7,441 bases of DNA from Prolixibacteraceae bacterium. GTDB taxonomy: Bacteria; Bacteroidota; Bacteroidia; Bacteroidales; Prolixibacteraceae. Location of the stretch: positions 1 through 7,441 of the forward strand of contig SKHV01000087.1 of NCBI GenBank assembly GCA_007116765.1, read 5' to 3'. Under the pieces are notes generated by a model. The model ran no database searches. It was not told where the DNA came from and worked only from the letters and a program-made list of their open reading frames with translations. Positions 1 to 6,484 of the stretch are shown here, piece after piece (the first letter of the stretch is position 1; every line of letters starts with the position of its first letter). The position numbers and the translations under genes are program-made.

Positions 1-486
1 ATTGAAACGGTGCATTGGAGTACGTGCTTCGTTACGTTCACGGTTCCACCAGTCTTCAGGACCTGCAGGAAATAAATATTCCCAGTTGGTAACCCAAAGG
101 TTTTCACCTGCTTCTTTCCATGAGTCAGCCACAAGCGTACCATTCAATACAGGTTTTTCGTCAGCATAAGCCTGAATAGTAATTCCCTGATTGAAAGTTA
201 AATTACCTGTCCGGTAGGTTCCACCTCTCATCACAATGGCATCGCCGCTAACCACACGTTTGAATGCTTCTTCAACCGTGGTTGAATTGTTTAAATTAAG
301 GCCTTCTGCATCGGCTTCACCGTTTGGCGACACAAAATAAATTTTACCTGAAACATCAGGCAGTTCGTAAGTTTGTTCAATTGGTCCGTAAACAATATCG
401 GTCGATTGTTCGCTTACAGTGTCACACGATACAAATACACTTAACAGGGTAAATAAAACCCCAAATGGAATAATTACTTTCATCAT
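1..486 (-). CDS. Lipoprotein with right-handed beta-helix domain, N-terminal part (runs off left edge)
   Basis: The frame is open from ATG 486-484 to the window edge (162 codons), so the C-terminus is missing. A second ATG follows at once (483). Residues 1-20 are a hydrophobic signal with a short N-region, ending in a lipobox-like FVSC with the lipidated Cys at 21, so the protein should be exported and lipid-anchored. After a polar linker (22-45), YFVSPNG (50-56), a GDAIVMRGGTY stretch (81-91) and GITIQAYADEKPVLNG (101-116) form the usual opening of right-handed parallel beta-helix proteins, as in pectate-lyase or chondroitinase-B-like enzymes and DUF1565 proteins. Family knowledge suggests a surface or periplasmic polysaccharide-acting protein; the catalytic region is outside the window, so no substrate can be named. 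A weak promoter candidate lies upstream on the minus strand (TTTA at 530-527 and TAAATTGT at 507-500, 19 bp apart), giving a very short leader. Confident as a gene, moderate for the fold. Confidence 0.8.
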   Translation of the reverse strand, partial: MMKVIIPFGVLFTLLSVFVSCDTVSEQSTDIVYGPIEQTYELPDVSGKIYFVSPNGEADAEGLNLNNSTTVEEAFKRVVSGDAIVMRGGTYRTGNLTFNQGITIQAYADEKPVLNGTLVADSWKEAGENLWVTNWEYLFPAGPEDWWNRERNEARTPMHRFN

Positions 487-623
487 ACAATAATAGTTTA
501 CAATTTATACTCATGGTGGCAGGAGCTAAAGTTTTAAAAATAGTAATTTAATAGCTAATATGAAAACACAGCACTCTTTTTGGCATATAATATTCTAAAA
601 CATGTTATTAGTTTAAACTGGTA

Positions 624-1541
624 CTAAAAATTTACTCCTGTGAGTTGTGCTGAAACATTCCAAAGATTTTGAGCATCTTCAATATTATATGAAGCTGCAT
701 TTGATTTAACTAGAACAGGAAAACCAAACACTTGCATAAAACCTCCCGGACCATAATATTCTCCACCTTTCACACCTGGATCGACTGCTGCACGTATTTG
801 CGGTAATGCACCCTTAGCTGCACTTTGCATGGCTCCTCGCGCAATCTTCGATACCATTTTCATAAAACCACTTTCTTCGAAATGACTCGCCAAACGGGTA
901 TTTGAACCTCCCGGGTGGGCTGCAATCGAAATACTGTTGATGTTGTTTTTCTCGAAATAACGCTGCAATTCGTAAGTAAACAACAAATTCGCCAACTTCG
1001 ATTGCCCATATGCCTGCATAGTTTTAAACTTGCGTCCTTTTTCAAACATTAAATCATCAAAATTCATTTTACCACTGTTGTGCGCCAGACTGCTCACATT
1101 AACTACTCGTGAACCCGGGCTTGCTTTCAGTTGGTTCAACAATAACCCGGTGAGTGCAAAATGCCCCAAATGATTGGTTCCCAATTGGGCTTCAAAACCA
1201 TCGCTAGTTTTGAAATTGGGTGTAGCCATAATTCCGGCATTATTCATTAGTACATCAAGCCGTTCGAATTTCTCTTTAAACGCCGAAGCAAAGTTGCGTA
1301 CCGAATCAAGGCTCATCAAGTCGATTTTCATTACATCGATTATACCCTTTGATGTACTTCTAAAAATTTCATCTTTGGCCTTTTCTCCTTTTTCAAGATT
1401 TCTACAGGCTAAAACTACCCTTGCCCCTTTTTGCGCAAAAGCTCTAACCGACTCGTAACCCAGGCCGCTGTTGCCACCGGTTACAATTATTATTTTTCCT
1501 TCTAATGAAGGAATTTGTTCAAGTGTCCAATGTTTTTCCAT
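624..1541 (-). CDS. Short-chain dehydrogenase/reductase, retinol-dehydrogenase-like
   Basis: A 305-aa cytoplasmic NAD(P)-dependent oxidoreductase of the classical SDR superfamily. All hallmarks are present: the glycine-rich cofactor motif TGGNSGLG (21-28), NNAG (100-103), the structural Asn in TNHLGHF (123), Ser150/Ser151 after strand five, the catalytic YGQSK (Tyr178, Lys182) and HPGG (209-212). Cys46-Arg47 at the end of the second strand is the arrangement that favours NADP(H). The long loop between the serines and the tyrosine (LAHNSGKMNFDDL) matches the retinol dehydrogenase 11-14, WW-oxidoreductase and protochlorophyllide-reductase branch. Bacterial members are usually annotated only as SDR, and the real substrate, probably a lipid or xenobiotic carbonyl, cannot be read from sequence. 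It ends with TAG and lies in the same orientation as the lipoprotein gene 137 bp downstream. It starts 59 bp from the divergent nuclease gene, so the two share one control region. No truncation or missing residue is seen. Confidence 0.93.
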   Translation of the reverse strand: MEKHWTLEQIPSLEGKIIIVTGGNSGLGYESVRAFAQKGARVVLACRNLEKGEKAKDEIFRSTSKGIIDVMKIDLMSLDSVRNFASAFKEKFERLDVLMNNAGIMATPNFKTSDGFEAQLGTNHLGHFALTGLLLNQLKASPGSRVVNVSSLAHNSGKMNFDDLMFEKGRKFKTMQAYGQSKLANLLFTYELQRYFEKNNINSISIAAHPGGSNTRLASHFEESGFMKMVSKIARGAMQSAAKGALPQIRAAVDPGVKGGEYYGPGGFMQVFGFPVLVKSNAASYNIEDAQNLWNVSAQLTGVNF

Positions 1542-1600
1542 ATTGACAATAAAACAATTATTTTTGAAGTCTGTTCTTAAATACTCAAATAAAATTTTTA

Positions 1601-2368
1601 ATGATGAAAATAATTTCGTGGAACGTGAACGGCATACGTGCTATTACTCAAAAAAACTTCTTTTCAGACTTTGAAATGCTTGCACCTGATGTAATGTGTT
1701 TACAGGAAACAAAAGCACAAGACGATCAGGTTACCAAAGCACTTTTGCCCCTTGAAGACTATCATATTTTTTCTAATTCGGCTGAAAAAAAGGGATATTC
1801 GGGCACTGCAATTATTTCAAAGACAAAACCACTTTCAGTATCAAAAGGAATTGGCATTGAAAATCACGACAACGAAGGACGTGTATTATGTGCCGAATAC
1901 GAAAACTTCTTTTTAGTTAATGTATATGTACCAAACTCAGGAAGCAGCCTGAAACGACTAGACTACAGACAAGAGTGGGATCTCGATTTCTTCAACTACT
2001 TGAAAAAACTGGAAACACAAAAACCAATAGTTGTATGCGGCGACTTTAATGTGGCACATACCCACATTGATTTGGCACACCCAAAGGCTAACTACAACAA
2101 ATATGCAGGTTACATGCAAGAAGAAATTGATGGCATGGATCGCTTCACACAAAATGGACTAACAGATAGTTTCAGGCATTTTTATCCTGAAAAAGCAAAT
2201 GCATACTCCTGGTGGAGTTATCGTGCAGGTGCACGTCCCAAAAACATTGGATGGAGAATCGATTATTTTTTACTTAGCAGCTCCCTTTTACCTCAACTTA
2301 AAAGAGCTTCAATACAAAGCGAAGTAATGGGCAGCGATCACTGTCCGGTTGCCATAGAAATTATTTAG
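1601..2368 (+). CDS. xth: Exodeoxyribonuclease III (AP endonuclease, ExoA/Xth family)
   Basis: A 255-aa magnesium-dependent DNA-repair nuclease that cuts at abasic sites and has 3'-5' exonuclease and 3'-phosphodiesterase activity in base-excision repair. The whole endonuclease/exonuclease/phosphatase fold is present: SWNVNGIR (6-13, metal-site Asn8), LQETK (34-38, metal ligand Glu36), YSGTAI (66-71), VNVYVPNSG (106-114, Tyr109), the catalytic CGDFNVAH (146-153, Asp148 and Asn150), SWWSYR followed by GWRIDYF (203-223) and the closing GSDHCPV (244-250, Asp246-His247). The RxGARxxNxGWRIDY pattern places it with the ExoA/APE1-like branch rather than E. coli XthA. Length is normal for the family. 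Two ATGs are adjacent (1601 and 1604) after an A/T-rich leader without a Shine-Dalgarno sequence, so the exact start could be either. It is divergent from the SDR gene. No strong terminator follows closely. Very sure of the family. Confidence 0.96.
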   Translation: MMKIISWNVNGIRAITQKNFFSDFEMLAPDVMCLQETKAQDDQVTKALLPLEDYHIFSNSAEKKGYSGTAIISKTKPLSVSKGIGIENHDNEGRVLCAEYENFFLVNVYVPNSGSSLKRLDYRQEWDLDFFNYLKKLETQKPIVVCGDFNVAHTHIDLAHPKANYNKYAGYMQEEIDGMDRFTQNGLTDSFRHFYPEKANAYSWWSYRAGARPKNIGWRIDYFLLSSSLLPQLKRASIQSEVMGSDHCPVAIEII

Positions 2369-2613
2369 AATTGTTCCAAATTTTGCTTTTTTTCATTTTA
2401 TTAAAAAACATTCGAATATTCGGGTTAATTGTTTTGAACCCTTTGGCGGTATAGTCTTCAAGGGCAAAACCCCCTCTTTTTTTGATATTTAAACTCCCGT
2501 AAGCCTTTAATAATGTAGCATACAGCAATTTTGAAGTTGCCAACCAAAGCATCATTTTTTATATTTGTTGACTTTTGAAATAAATAATAAACTAATTAAT
2601 AAAATTTGAACTT
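2369..2613. other. Intergenic region between xth and etfB
   Basis: These 245 bp hold no gene I can support. A weak terminator-like element sits about 93 bp after the nuclease stop: AGGG (2461-2464) can pair with CCCT (2472-2475), followed by seven T residues (2477-2483), but the stem has only four pairs. A perfect 10-bp palindrome CGAATATTCG (2413-2422) and a GGGTT/AACCC pair (2422-2441) are short enough to be chance. The last 50 bp before etfB are very A/T-rich and contain TTTGTTGAC (2564-2572), which could supply a -33 TTG element, but I see no well-spaced -7 partner. The etfB promoter presumably lies here. An open minus-strand frame (2361-2555) is discussed among the findings. Confidence 0.5.
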
Positions 2614-3489
2614 ATGAGAACGTTCAAGATAATTGTATTGGCGAAACAGGTTCCCGACACCCGCAACGTGGGTAAAGATGCCATGAAAGCCGATGGTACG
2701 GTGAACCGTGCCGCGCTGCCGGCAATTTTCAACCCCGAGGACCTAAACGCACTTGAACAGGCCCTGCGTGTAAAAGACAATTTCCCTGGGTCGTCAGTAA
2801 CAGTATTAACCATGGGGCCGGGACGCGCTGCCGACATCATCCGTGAAGGGATGTTCCGCGGTGCCGACGATGGCATTTTGCTAACCGACCGAGCATTTGC
2901 AGGCAGTGATACATTGGCTACATCGTACGCTATTTCGCGTGCCATTGCCAAATTTGGCGATTTCGATCTCATTATTTGCGGCCGACAAGCCATTGATGGT
3001 GATACCGCACAGGTTGGACCACAGGTAGCCGAAAAGCTAAACCTTCCACAAGTGACTTACGTAGAAGAAGTAAAAGACCTCGACCAGAAAAACATTACCG
3101 TAAAACGTCGTCTCGACAATGGCGTTGAAATAGTAAAATCGCCTGTGCCCGTAGTGTTGACCGTAACCAGCTCTGCCCCGGCATGTCGTGCCCGTAATGC
3201 AATGCTAATTATGAAATACAAGCATGCGAAAACCGTTACCGAACGTCAGGTTGCAAACGAAGACTACCTGAGCCTTTACAACGACAGGCCTTACCTTAAC
3301 ATTAACGAATGGACTGTTAACGAAGTGGACACAGTTGCCGAGCAATTAGGACTTTCGGGTTCGCCCACCAAAGTGAAAAAAATCGAAAATGTAATTCTTC
3401 AGGCCAAAGCAGCCAAAAAGCTTGCCGCTAACGATGCTGACATGAACCTACTCATGAAAGAATTAATTGACAGTCATACAATAGGATAA
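2614..3489 (+). CDS. etfB: Electron transfer flavoprotein, beta subunit (EtfB/FixA type)
   Basis: A 291-aa cytoplasmic small subunit of the ETF heterodimer that passes electrons between acyl-CoA dehydrogenase and another carrier. Visible motifs are KQVPDT (11-16), FNPEDLNALEQAL (39-51), TMGPGRA (66-72), DRAFAGSDTLATS (92-104), the nucleotide-binding loop GRQAIDGDTAQVGP (123-136) and the ETF-beta signature region from Val163 to Thr183. The loop is the DGDTAQVGP form found in NADH-oxidising bifurcating ETFs, not the DDDxNQTG form that binds AMP in mitochondrial-type ETF; FAD as the second cofactor is therefore inferred. The protein is about 35 residues longer than human ETFB, mainly in the C-terminal arm. 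Aligned by eye on IMK (199-201), the position of the human recognition-loop Leu195 is Ala196, so docking may differ. It is the first gene of the block, starting from an A-rich leader, and etfA follows after 10 bp. Family assignment is very secure; bifurcation is a hypothesis. Confidence 0.96.
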   Translation: MRTFKIIVLAKQVPDTRNVGKDAMKADGTVNRAALPAIFNPEDLNALEQALRVKDNFPGSSVTVLTMGPGRAADIIREGMFRGADDGILLTDRAFAGSDTLATSYAISRAIAKFGDFDLIICGRQAIDGDTAQVGPQVAEKLNLPQVTYVEEVKDLDQKNITVKRRLDNGVEIVKSPVPVVLTVTSSAPACRARNAMLIMKYKHAKTVTERQVANEDYLSLYNDRPYLNINEWTVNEVDTVAEQLGLSGSPTKVKKIENVILQAKAAKKLAANDADMNLLMKELIDSHTIG

Positions 3490-3499
3490 ACCAAGCACT

Positions 3500-4519
3500 A
3501 TGAATAACATATTTGTATATTGCGAAATAGAAGACGGGGTAATAGCCAACGTTAGTTTTGAATTGCTAACAAAAGGCCGCAGCCTTGCCGATGAGCTGGG
3601 ATGTAAACTCGAAGCCGTAATTATTGGCAGCCAGCTCAATGGAATTGAAAACCAGATTTACCCATACGGTGTTGATGTAGTACACATAGCCGACGACCCA
3701 CGTTTGGCTCCCTATACCACATTGCCACATACCTCAATATTGGTGAAGCTTTTCGAAGCCGAAAAACCACAAATTGCACTTATGGGTGCATCGCCCATTG
3801 GCCGCGACTTAGGCCCGCGTGTTTCATCAGCACTTTTTAGCGGGTTAACTGCCGACTGTACCAGCCTCGAAATTGGTAACCACGAAGATAAAAAGGCCGG
3901 CAAAACATACGAAAACCTGCTTTACCAAATCCGTCCTGCATTTGGTGGAAACATTATTGCAACCATTATCAACCCCGACTGTCGCCCTCAAATGGCAACC
4001 GTGCGCGAAGGTGTAATGAAAAGCGAGATTCGCTCTGAAACCTACAAAGGGAAACTCAAAAAAATTGATGTAGCCAAAATGGTTAGCGATACCGATTTTG
4101 TCATCGAAATAATTGAGCGCCACGTTGAAAAACGTAAAGTAAACCTGGGGGCAGCTCCCATTATTGTTTCGGGTGGTTACGGAGTAGGAAGCAAAGATAA
4201 TTTCAAACTACTATACGAACTGGCCGATGTGCTTGGTGGTGAAGTTGCGGCATCGCGCGCTGCCGTAGATGCAGGTTATGCAGAACACGAACGCCAGGTT
4301 GGACAAACCGGGGTAACCGTTCGCCCGAAATTATACATTGCCTGCGGTATTTCAGGACAAATACAACACCGTGCAGGAATGGAAGACTCAGCACAAATCA
4401 TCGCCATCAATACCGATGAAAATGCTCCCATCAACTCAATTGCCGATTATGTTGTGAACGGCGATGTGATGGATGTAATACCGAAAATGATAAAATATTA
4501 CAAAGCTAACAGCAAGTAA
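3500..4519 (+). CDS. etfA: Electron transfer flavoprotein, alpha subunit (EtfA/FixB type)
   Basis: A 339-aa large subunit of ETF; its C-terminal domain binds the FAD that shuttles electrons to and from the partner dehydrogenase. The N-terminal half (1-205) is the Rossmann-like ETF domain with ALMGASPIGRDLGPRVSSAL (93-112), TADCTSL (117-123) and RPAFGGN (145-151). The C-terminal FAD domain begins near 220 and shows SGGYGVGS (224-231), SRAAVDAGY (252-260), QVGQTGVTVRPKLY (266-279) and the ETF-alpha signature running from Leu278 to Asn304, with ISGQIQH (284-290) matching at each key position. No ferredoxin-like [4Fe-4S] extension is present, so this is the plain form. The 10-bp gap to etfB indicates co-transcription and probably coupled translation, as expected for an obligate heterodimer. 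The dehydrogenase gene follows 107 bp downstream across a repeat-filled gap. No defects seen; assignment is very secure. Confidence 0.97.
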   Translation: MNNIFVYCEIEDGVIANVSFELLTKGRSLADELGCKLEAVIIGSQLNGIENQIYPYGVDVVHIADDPRLAPYTTLPHTSILVKLFEAEKPQIALMGASPIGRDLGPRVSSALFSGLTADCTSLEIGNHEDKKAGKTYENLLYQIRPAFGGNIIATIINPDCRPQMATVREGVMKSEIRSETYKGKLKKIDVAKMVSDTDFVIEIIERHVEKRKVNLGAAPIIVSGGYGVGSKDNFKLLYELADVLGGEVAASRAAVDAGYAEHERQVGQTGVTVRPKLYIACGISGQIQHRAGMEDSAQIIAINTDENAPINSIADYVVNGDVMDVIPKMIKYYKANSK

Positions 4520-4524
4520 AAATT

Positions 4525-4613
4525 GTCATTAGTCATCAGTAAATTAGTCATTAGTAAATCTGCAAAGAGTATGCTTTACGCCAAATGACTATTGACCATT
4601 GACCATTGACTCA
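4525..4613. repeat. Two opposed blocks of degenerate heptanucleotide repeats
   Basis: The etfA-acd gap is nearly filled by 7-bp units. The left block (4525-4560) reads GTCATTA, GTCATCA, GTAAATTA (8 bp), GTCATTA, GTAAATC. The right block (4586-4613) reads TGACTAT, TGACCAT, TGACCAT, TGACTCA. The complement of the right block is made of GTCAATG/GTCAATA units, so the blocks are related and lie in opposite orientation around a 25-bp centre (4561-4585), which itself can form a small AAAG/CTTT hairpin. This resembles the short tandemly repeated repetitive (STRR) heptamers known from cyanobacterial intergenic DNA. Its function is unknown; it could fold in the transcript between etfA and acd, or be neutral slippage-prone DNA. 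Confidence 0.8.
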
Positions 4614-4626
4614 ATTAAAAAACATT

Positions 4627-6336
4627 ATGGCAAATTTTTATACAGATAATAAAGCCCTGAAATTTCACCTGCAGCACCCGCTAATGGAGAAAATTGTGGC
4701 ACTAAGGGAAGGTAACTATTCTCAAAGCGAAAAATTCGACTACGCACCCTTCGATTTTGAGGATGCAATGGATAGTTACGACAAAGTATTGGAAGTAATT
4801 GGCGGGATATGTGCCGACATTATTGCACCCAATGCCGAAAGCATCGATGCCGAAGGCCCCGAAGTAATCGATGGGCATGTGAAATATGCACGGGGAACAG
4901 AAGAAAACCTCGATGCACTGATTAAAGCCGGCCTCATGGGCATAACACTTCCCCGTGAGTATGGAGGCCTTAATTTCTCAATTGTACCTTACATTATGGC
5001 TGCCGATTTAGTATCGCGTGCCGATGCAGGCTTTGTAAATATTTGGGGATTGCAGGACTGCGCCGAAACCATACATGAATTTGCAAACGAAGAACAAAAA
5101 AACAATTACCTTACCCGCGTTTGTAAAGGTGAAACCATGGCAATGGATCTTACCGAACCCGATGCCGGCTCCGACCTTCAGGCAGTAGAACTGAAAGCAA
5201 CATACAACGAAGAAAAAGGAGTTTGGTTATTAAATGGTGTAAAACGATTCATCACCAATGGCGACGGACACATTTCGCTTGTGTTGGCACGCTCAGAAGA
5301 AGGTACGCATGATGGTCGCGGGCTTTCAATGTTTATTTACGATAAGGCACACGGTGGTGTTACCGTAAGGCGTATTGAGCACAAAATGGGAATTATCGGT
5401 TCACCTACCTGCGAACTGGTATTCAAAAATGCTCCTGCCGAGCTGGTTGGCGACCGCCGCATGGGGCTTATCAAATACGTAATGGCATTGATGAACGGTG
5501 CCCGCCTTGGTATTGCAGCACAAAGTGTAGGTTTATGCGAAGCCGCTTATCAGGAAGCACTGGCCTATGCCAAAGACCGCGAACAATTTGGAAAAGCAAT
5601 TATTCATTTCCCCGCGGTTTATGAAATGCTTACCGTGATGAAAGCCAAGCTTGACGCTTCGCGCTCACTATTATACGAAACCAGCCGTTTTGTCGATATT
5701 TACAAAGCATATTACCACATTTCGAACGAACGCACCCTTGAAAAAGAAGAGCGCAACGAAATGAAGAAATACCAACGCCTGGCCGACATTTTCACGCCGC
5801 TGGTCAAAGGCCTTTCATCGGAATATGCCAACCAAAATGCCTACGATGCCGTACAGGTACACGGAGGTTCGGGATTTATGAAGGACTACCCCGTTGAGCG
5901 AATTTACCGCGATGCACGTATTACTTCCATTTACGAAGGTACTACGCAATTACAGGTTGTTGCCGCAATAAGGGGTGTTACCACCGGAGCTTACCTTGCT
6001 CAAATAAGGGAATACGAAAAAGAACACCTGCAACCCGAACTGGAGCAATACCGTCGTATACTTATCGGGCTAACCGAAGAATATGCCGAGGCAGTTGACA
6101 AAGTGGTTGCAGCAAAGGATAACGAGTATATCGACTTCCAAGCACGTCGATTGGTTGAAATGGCAGGACACATTATCATGAGTTACTTGTTGTTGATTGA
6201 TGCCAACAAAGAACCCGATTTCATGAAATCGGCCAAGGCATTCAATAAAATTACCCGCCAAATAGTACACGGCCACGGTGAATTTATACGCGGCTCATCA
6301 ATTGCCGATCCCGACTCATACAAGTTTGAACTATAA
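4627..6336 (+). CDS. Acyl-CoA dehydrogenase, long form with C-terminal extension
   Basis: A 569-aa FAD enzyme oxidising acyl-CoA to trans-2-enoyl-CoA (or the reverse), with ETF as electron partner. I start it at ATG 4627; the frame is open to TTG 4606, but that codon is inside the heptad repeat and the family-like protein begins at MANFYTDN. Motifs are LTEPDAGSDL (175-184), FITNGDG (208-214), HKMGIIGSPTCELVF (252-266), GARLGIAAQSVGL (291-303, Arg293), YAKDREQFGKAI (314-325) and VHGGSGFMKDYPVERIYRDAR (411-431). IYEGT (435-439) carries Glu437 at the position of the catalytic base Glu376 of medium-chain dehydrogenase. Typical dehydrogenases have about 380 residues; here there is extra N-terminal sequence (about 1-45), a charged insertion (about 355-385) and a helical C-terminal extension (about 455-569) like the acyl-CoA dehydrogenase C-terminal domain of FadE5-type enzymes. 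Chain-length preference cannot be read. The neighbouring etfBA supplies its partner. Confidence 0.95.
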   Translation: MANFYTDNKALKFHLQHPLMEKIVALREGNYSQSEKFDYAPFDFEDAMDSYDKVLEVIGGICADIIAPNAESIDAEGPEVIDGHVKYARGTEENLDALIKAGLMGITLPREYGGLNFSIVPYIMAADLVSRADAGFVNIWGLQDCAETIHEFANEEQKNNYLTRVCKGETMAMDLTEPDAGSDLQAVELKATYNEEKGVWLLNGVKRFITNGDGHISLVLARSEEGTHDGRGLSMFIYDKAHGGVTVRRIEHKMGIIGSPTCELVFKNAPAELVGDRRMGLIKYVMALMNGARLGIAAQSVGLCEAAYQEALAYAKDREQFGKAIIHFPAVYEMLTVMKAKLDASRSLLYETSRFVDIYKAYYHISNERTLEKEERNEMKKYQRLADIFTPLVKGLSSEYANQNAYDAVQVHGGSGFMKDYPVERIYRDARITSIYEGTTQLQVVAAIRGVTTGAYLAQIREYEKEHLQPELEQYRRILIGLTEEYAEAVDKVVAAKDNEYIDFQARRLVEMAGHIIMSYLLLIDANKEPDFMKSAKAFNKITRQIVHGHGEFIRGSSIADPDSYKFEL

Positions 6337-6355
6337 TATAAATAATCCATATCTT

Positions 6356-6387
6356 AAAAAAGCCTCACTTTTGTGGGGCTTTTTTTT
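6356..6387 (+). terminator. Strong intrinsic terminator after the acyl-CoA dehydrogenase gene
   Basis: A 13-bp stem (6356-6368 with 6373-6385) has a single T-G wobble and a TTTT loop (6369-6372). The GC core is GCCTCAC/GTGGGGC and the right arm merges into eight T residues (6380-6387). The left arm starts with six A residues, so the reverse strand also ends in a T run and the element could act in both directions. It begins 20 bp after the dehydrogenase stop and closes the etfB-etfA-acd unit. Confidence 0.92.
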
Positions 6388-6413
6388 GTTGCCAATATTT
6401 ATTATTTAAGCAG

Positions 6414-6447
6414 TTGTTGACATTCTCAACAATTAAAACTAAATTGT
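6414..6447 (+). promoter_or_regulatory. Putative promoter with overlapping 7-bp inverted repeat
   Basis: TTG at 6417-6419 and TAAATTGT at 6440-6447 are 20 bp apart, in line with the Bacteroidota -33 TTG / -7 TAnnTTTG promoter, although the -7 box lacks one T. The -33 element lies inside a perfect inverted repeat, TTGTTGA (6414-6420), CATTC, TCAACAA (6426-6432). A protein bound there would cover the promoter, so it could be an operator; this is inferred. A start point near 6453 would give a leader of about 30 nt before the ATG at 6485. Confidence 0.4.
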
Positions 6448-6484
6448 AGTATTTTATATATCAACTAATTAAACACCTCAAAGC

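Noticed and set aside
610..619. Palindrome AGTTTAAACT downstream of the SDR gene
   Set aside because: Ten bases with no loop or T tract; too short to call a terminator or binding site in A/T-rich DNA.
1174..1458. 94-codon plus-strand open frame inside the SDR gene
   Set aside because: It lies wholly antisense to a complete, motif-perfect SDR gene and has no recognisable domain; it is a shadow frame.
1471..1674. 67-codon plus-strand open frame across the SDR/xth divergent gap
   Set aside because: It overlaps the 5' ends of two well-supported genes and its product resembles no protein; a shadow frame.
2413..2422. Palindrome CGAATATTCG after xth
   Set aside because: Perfect but only 10 bp and isolated; chance is a sufficient explanation.
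2461..2483. Terminator-like AGGG/CCCT stem with T tract after xth
   Set aside because: Only four base pairs with a seven-base loop and 93 bp from the stop codon; too weak for a separate terminator entry.
2592..2993. 133-codon minus-strand open frame over etfB
   Set aside because: It is antisense to the conserved etfB coding region, low in domain-like features and rich in R/S/A/P, as expected of a complementary-strand shadow.
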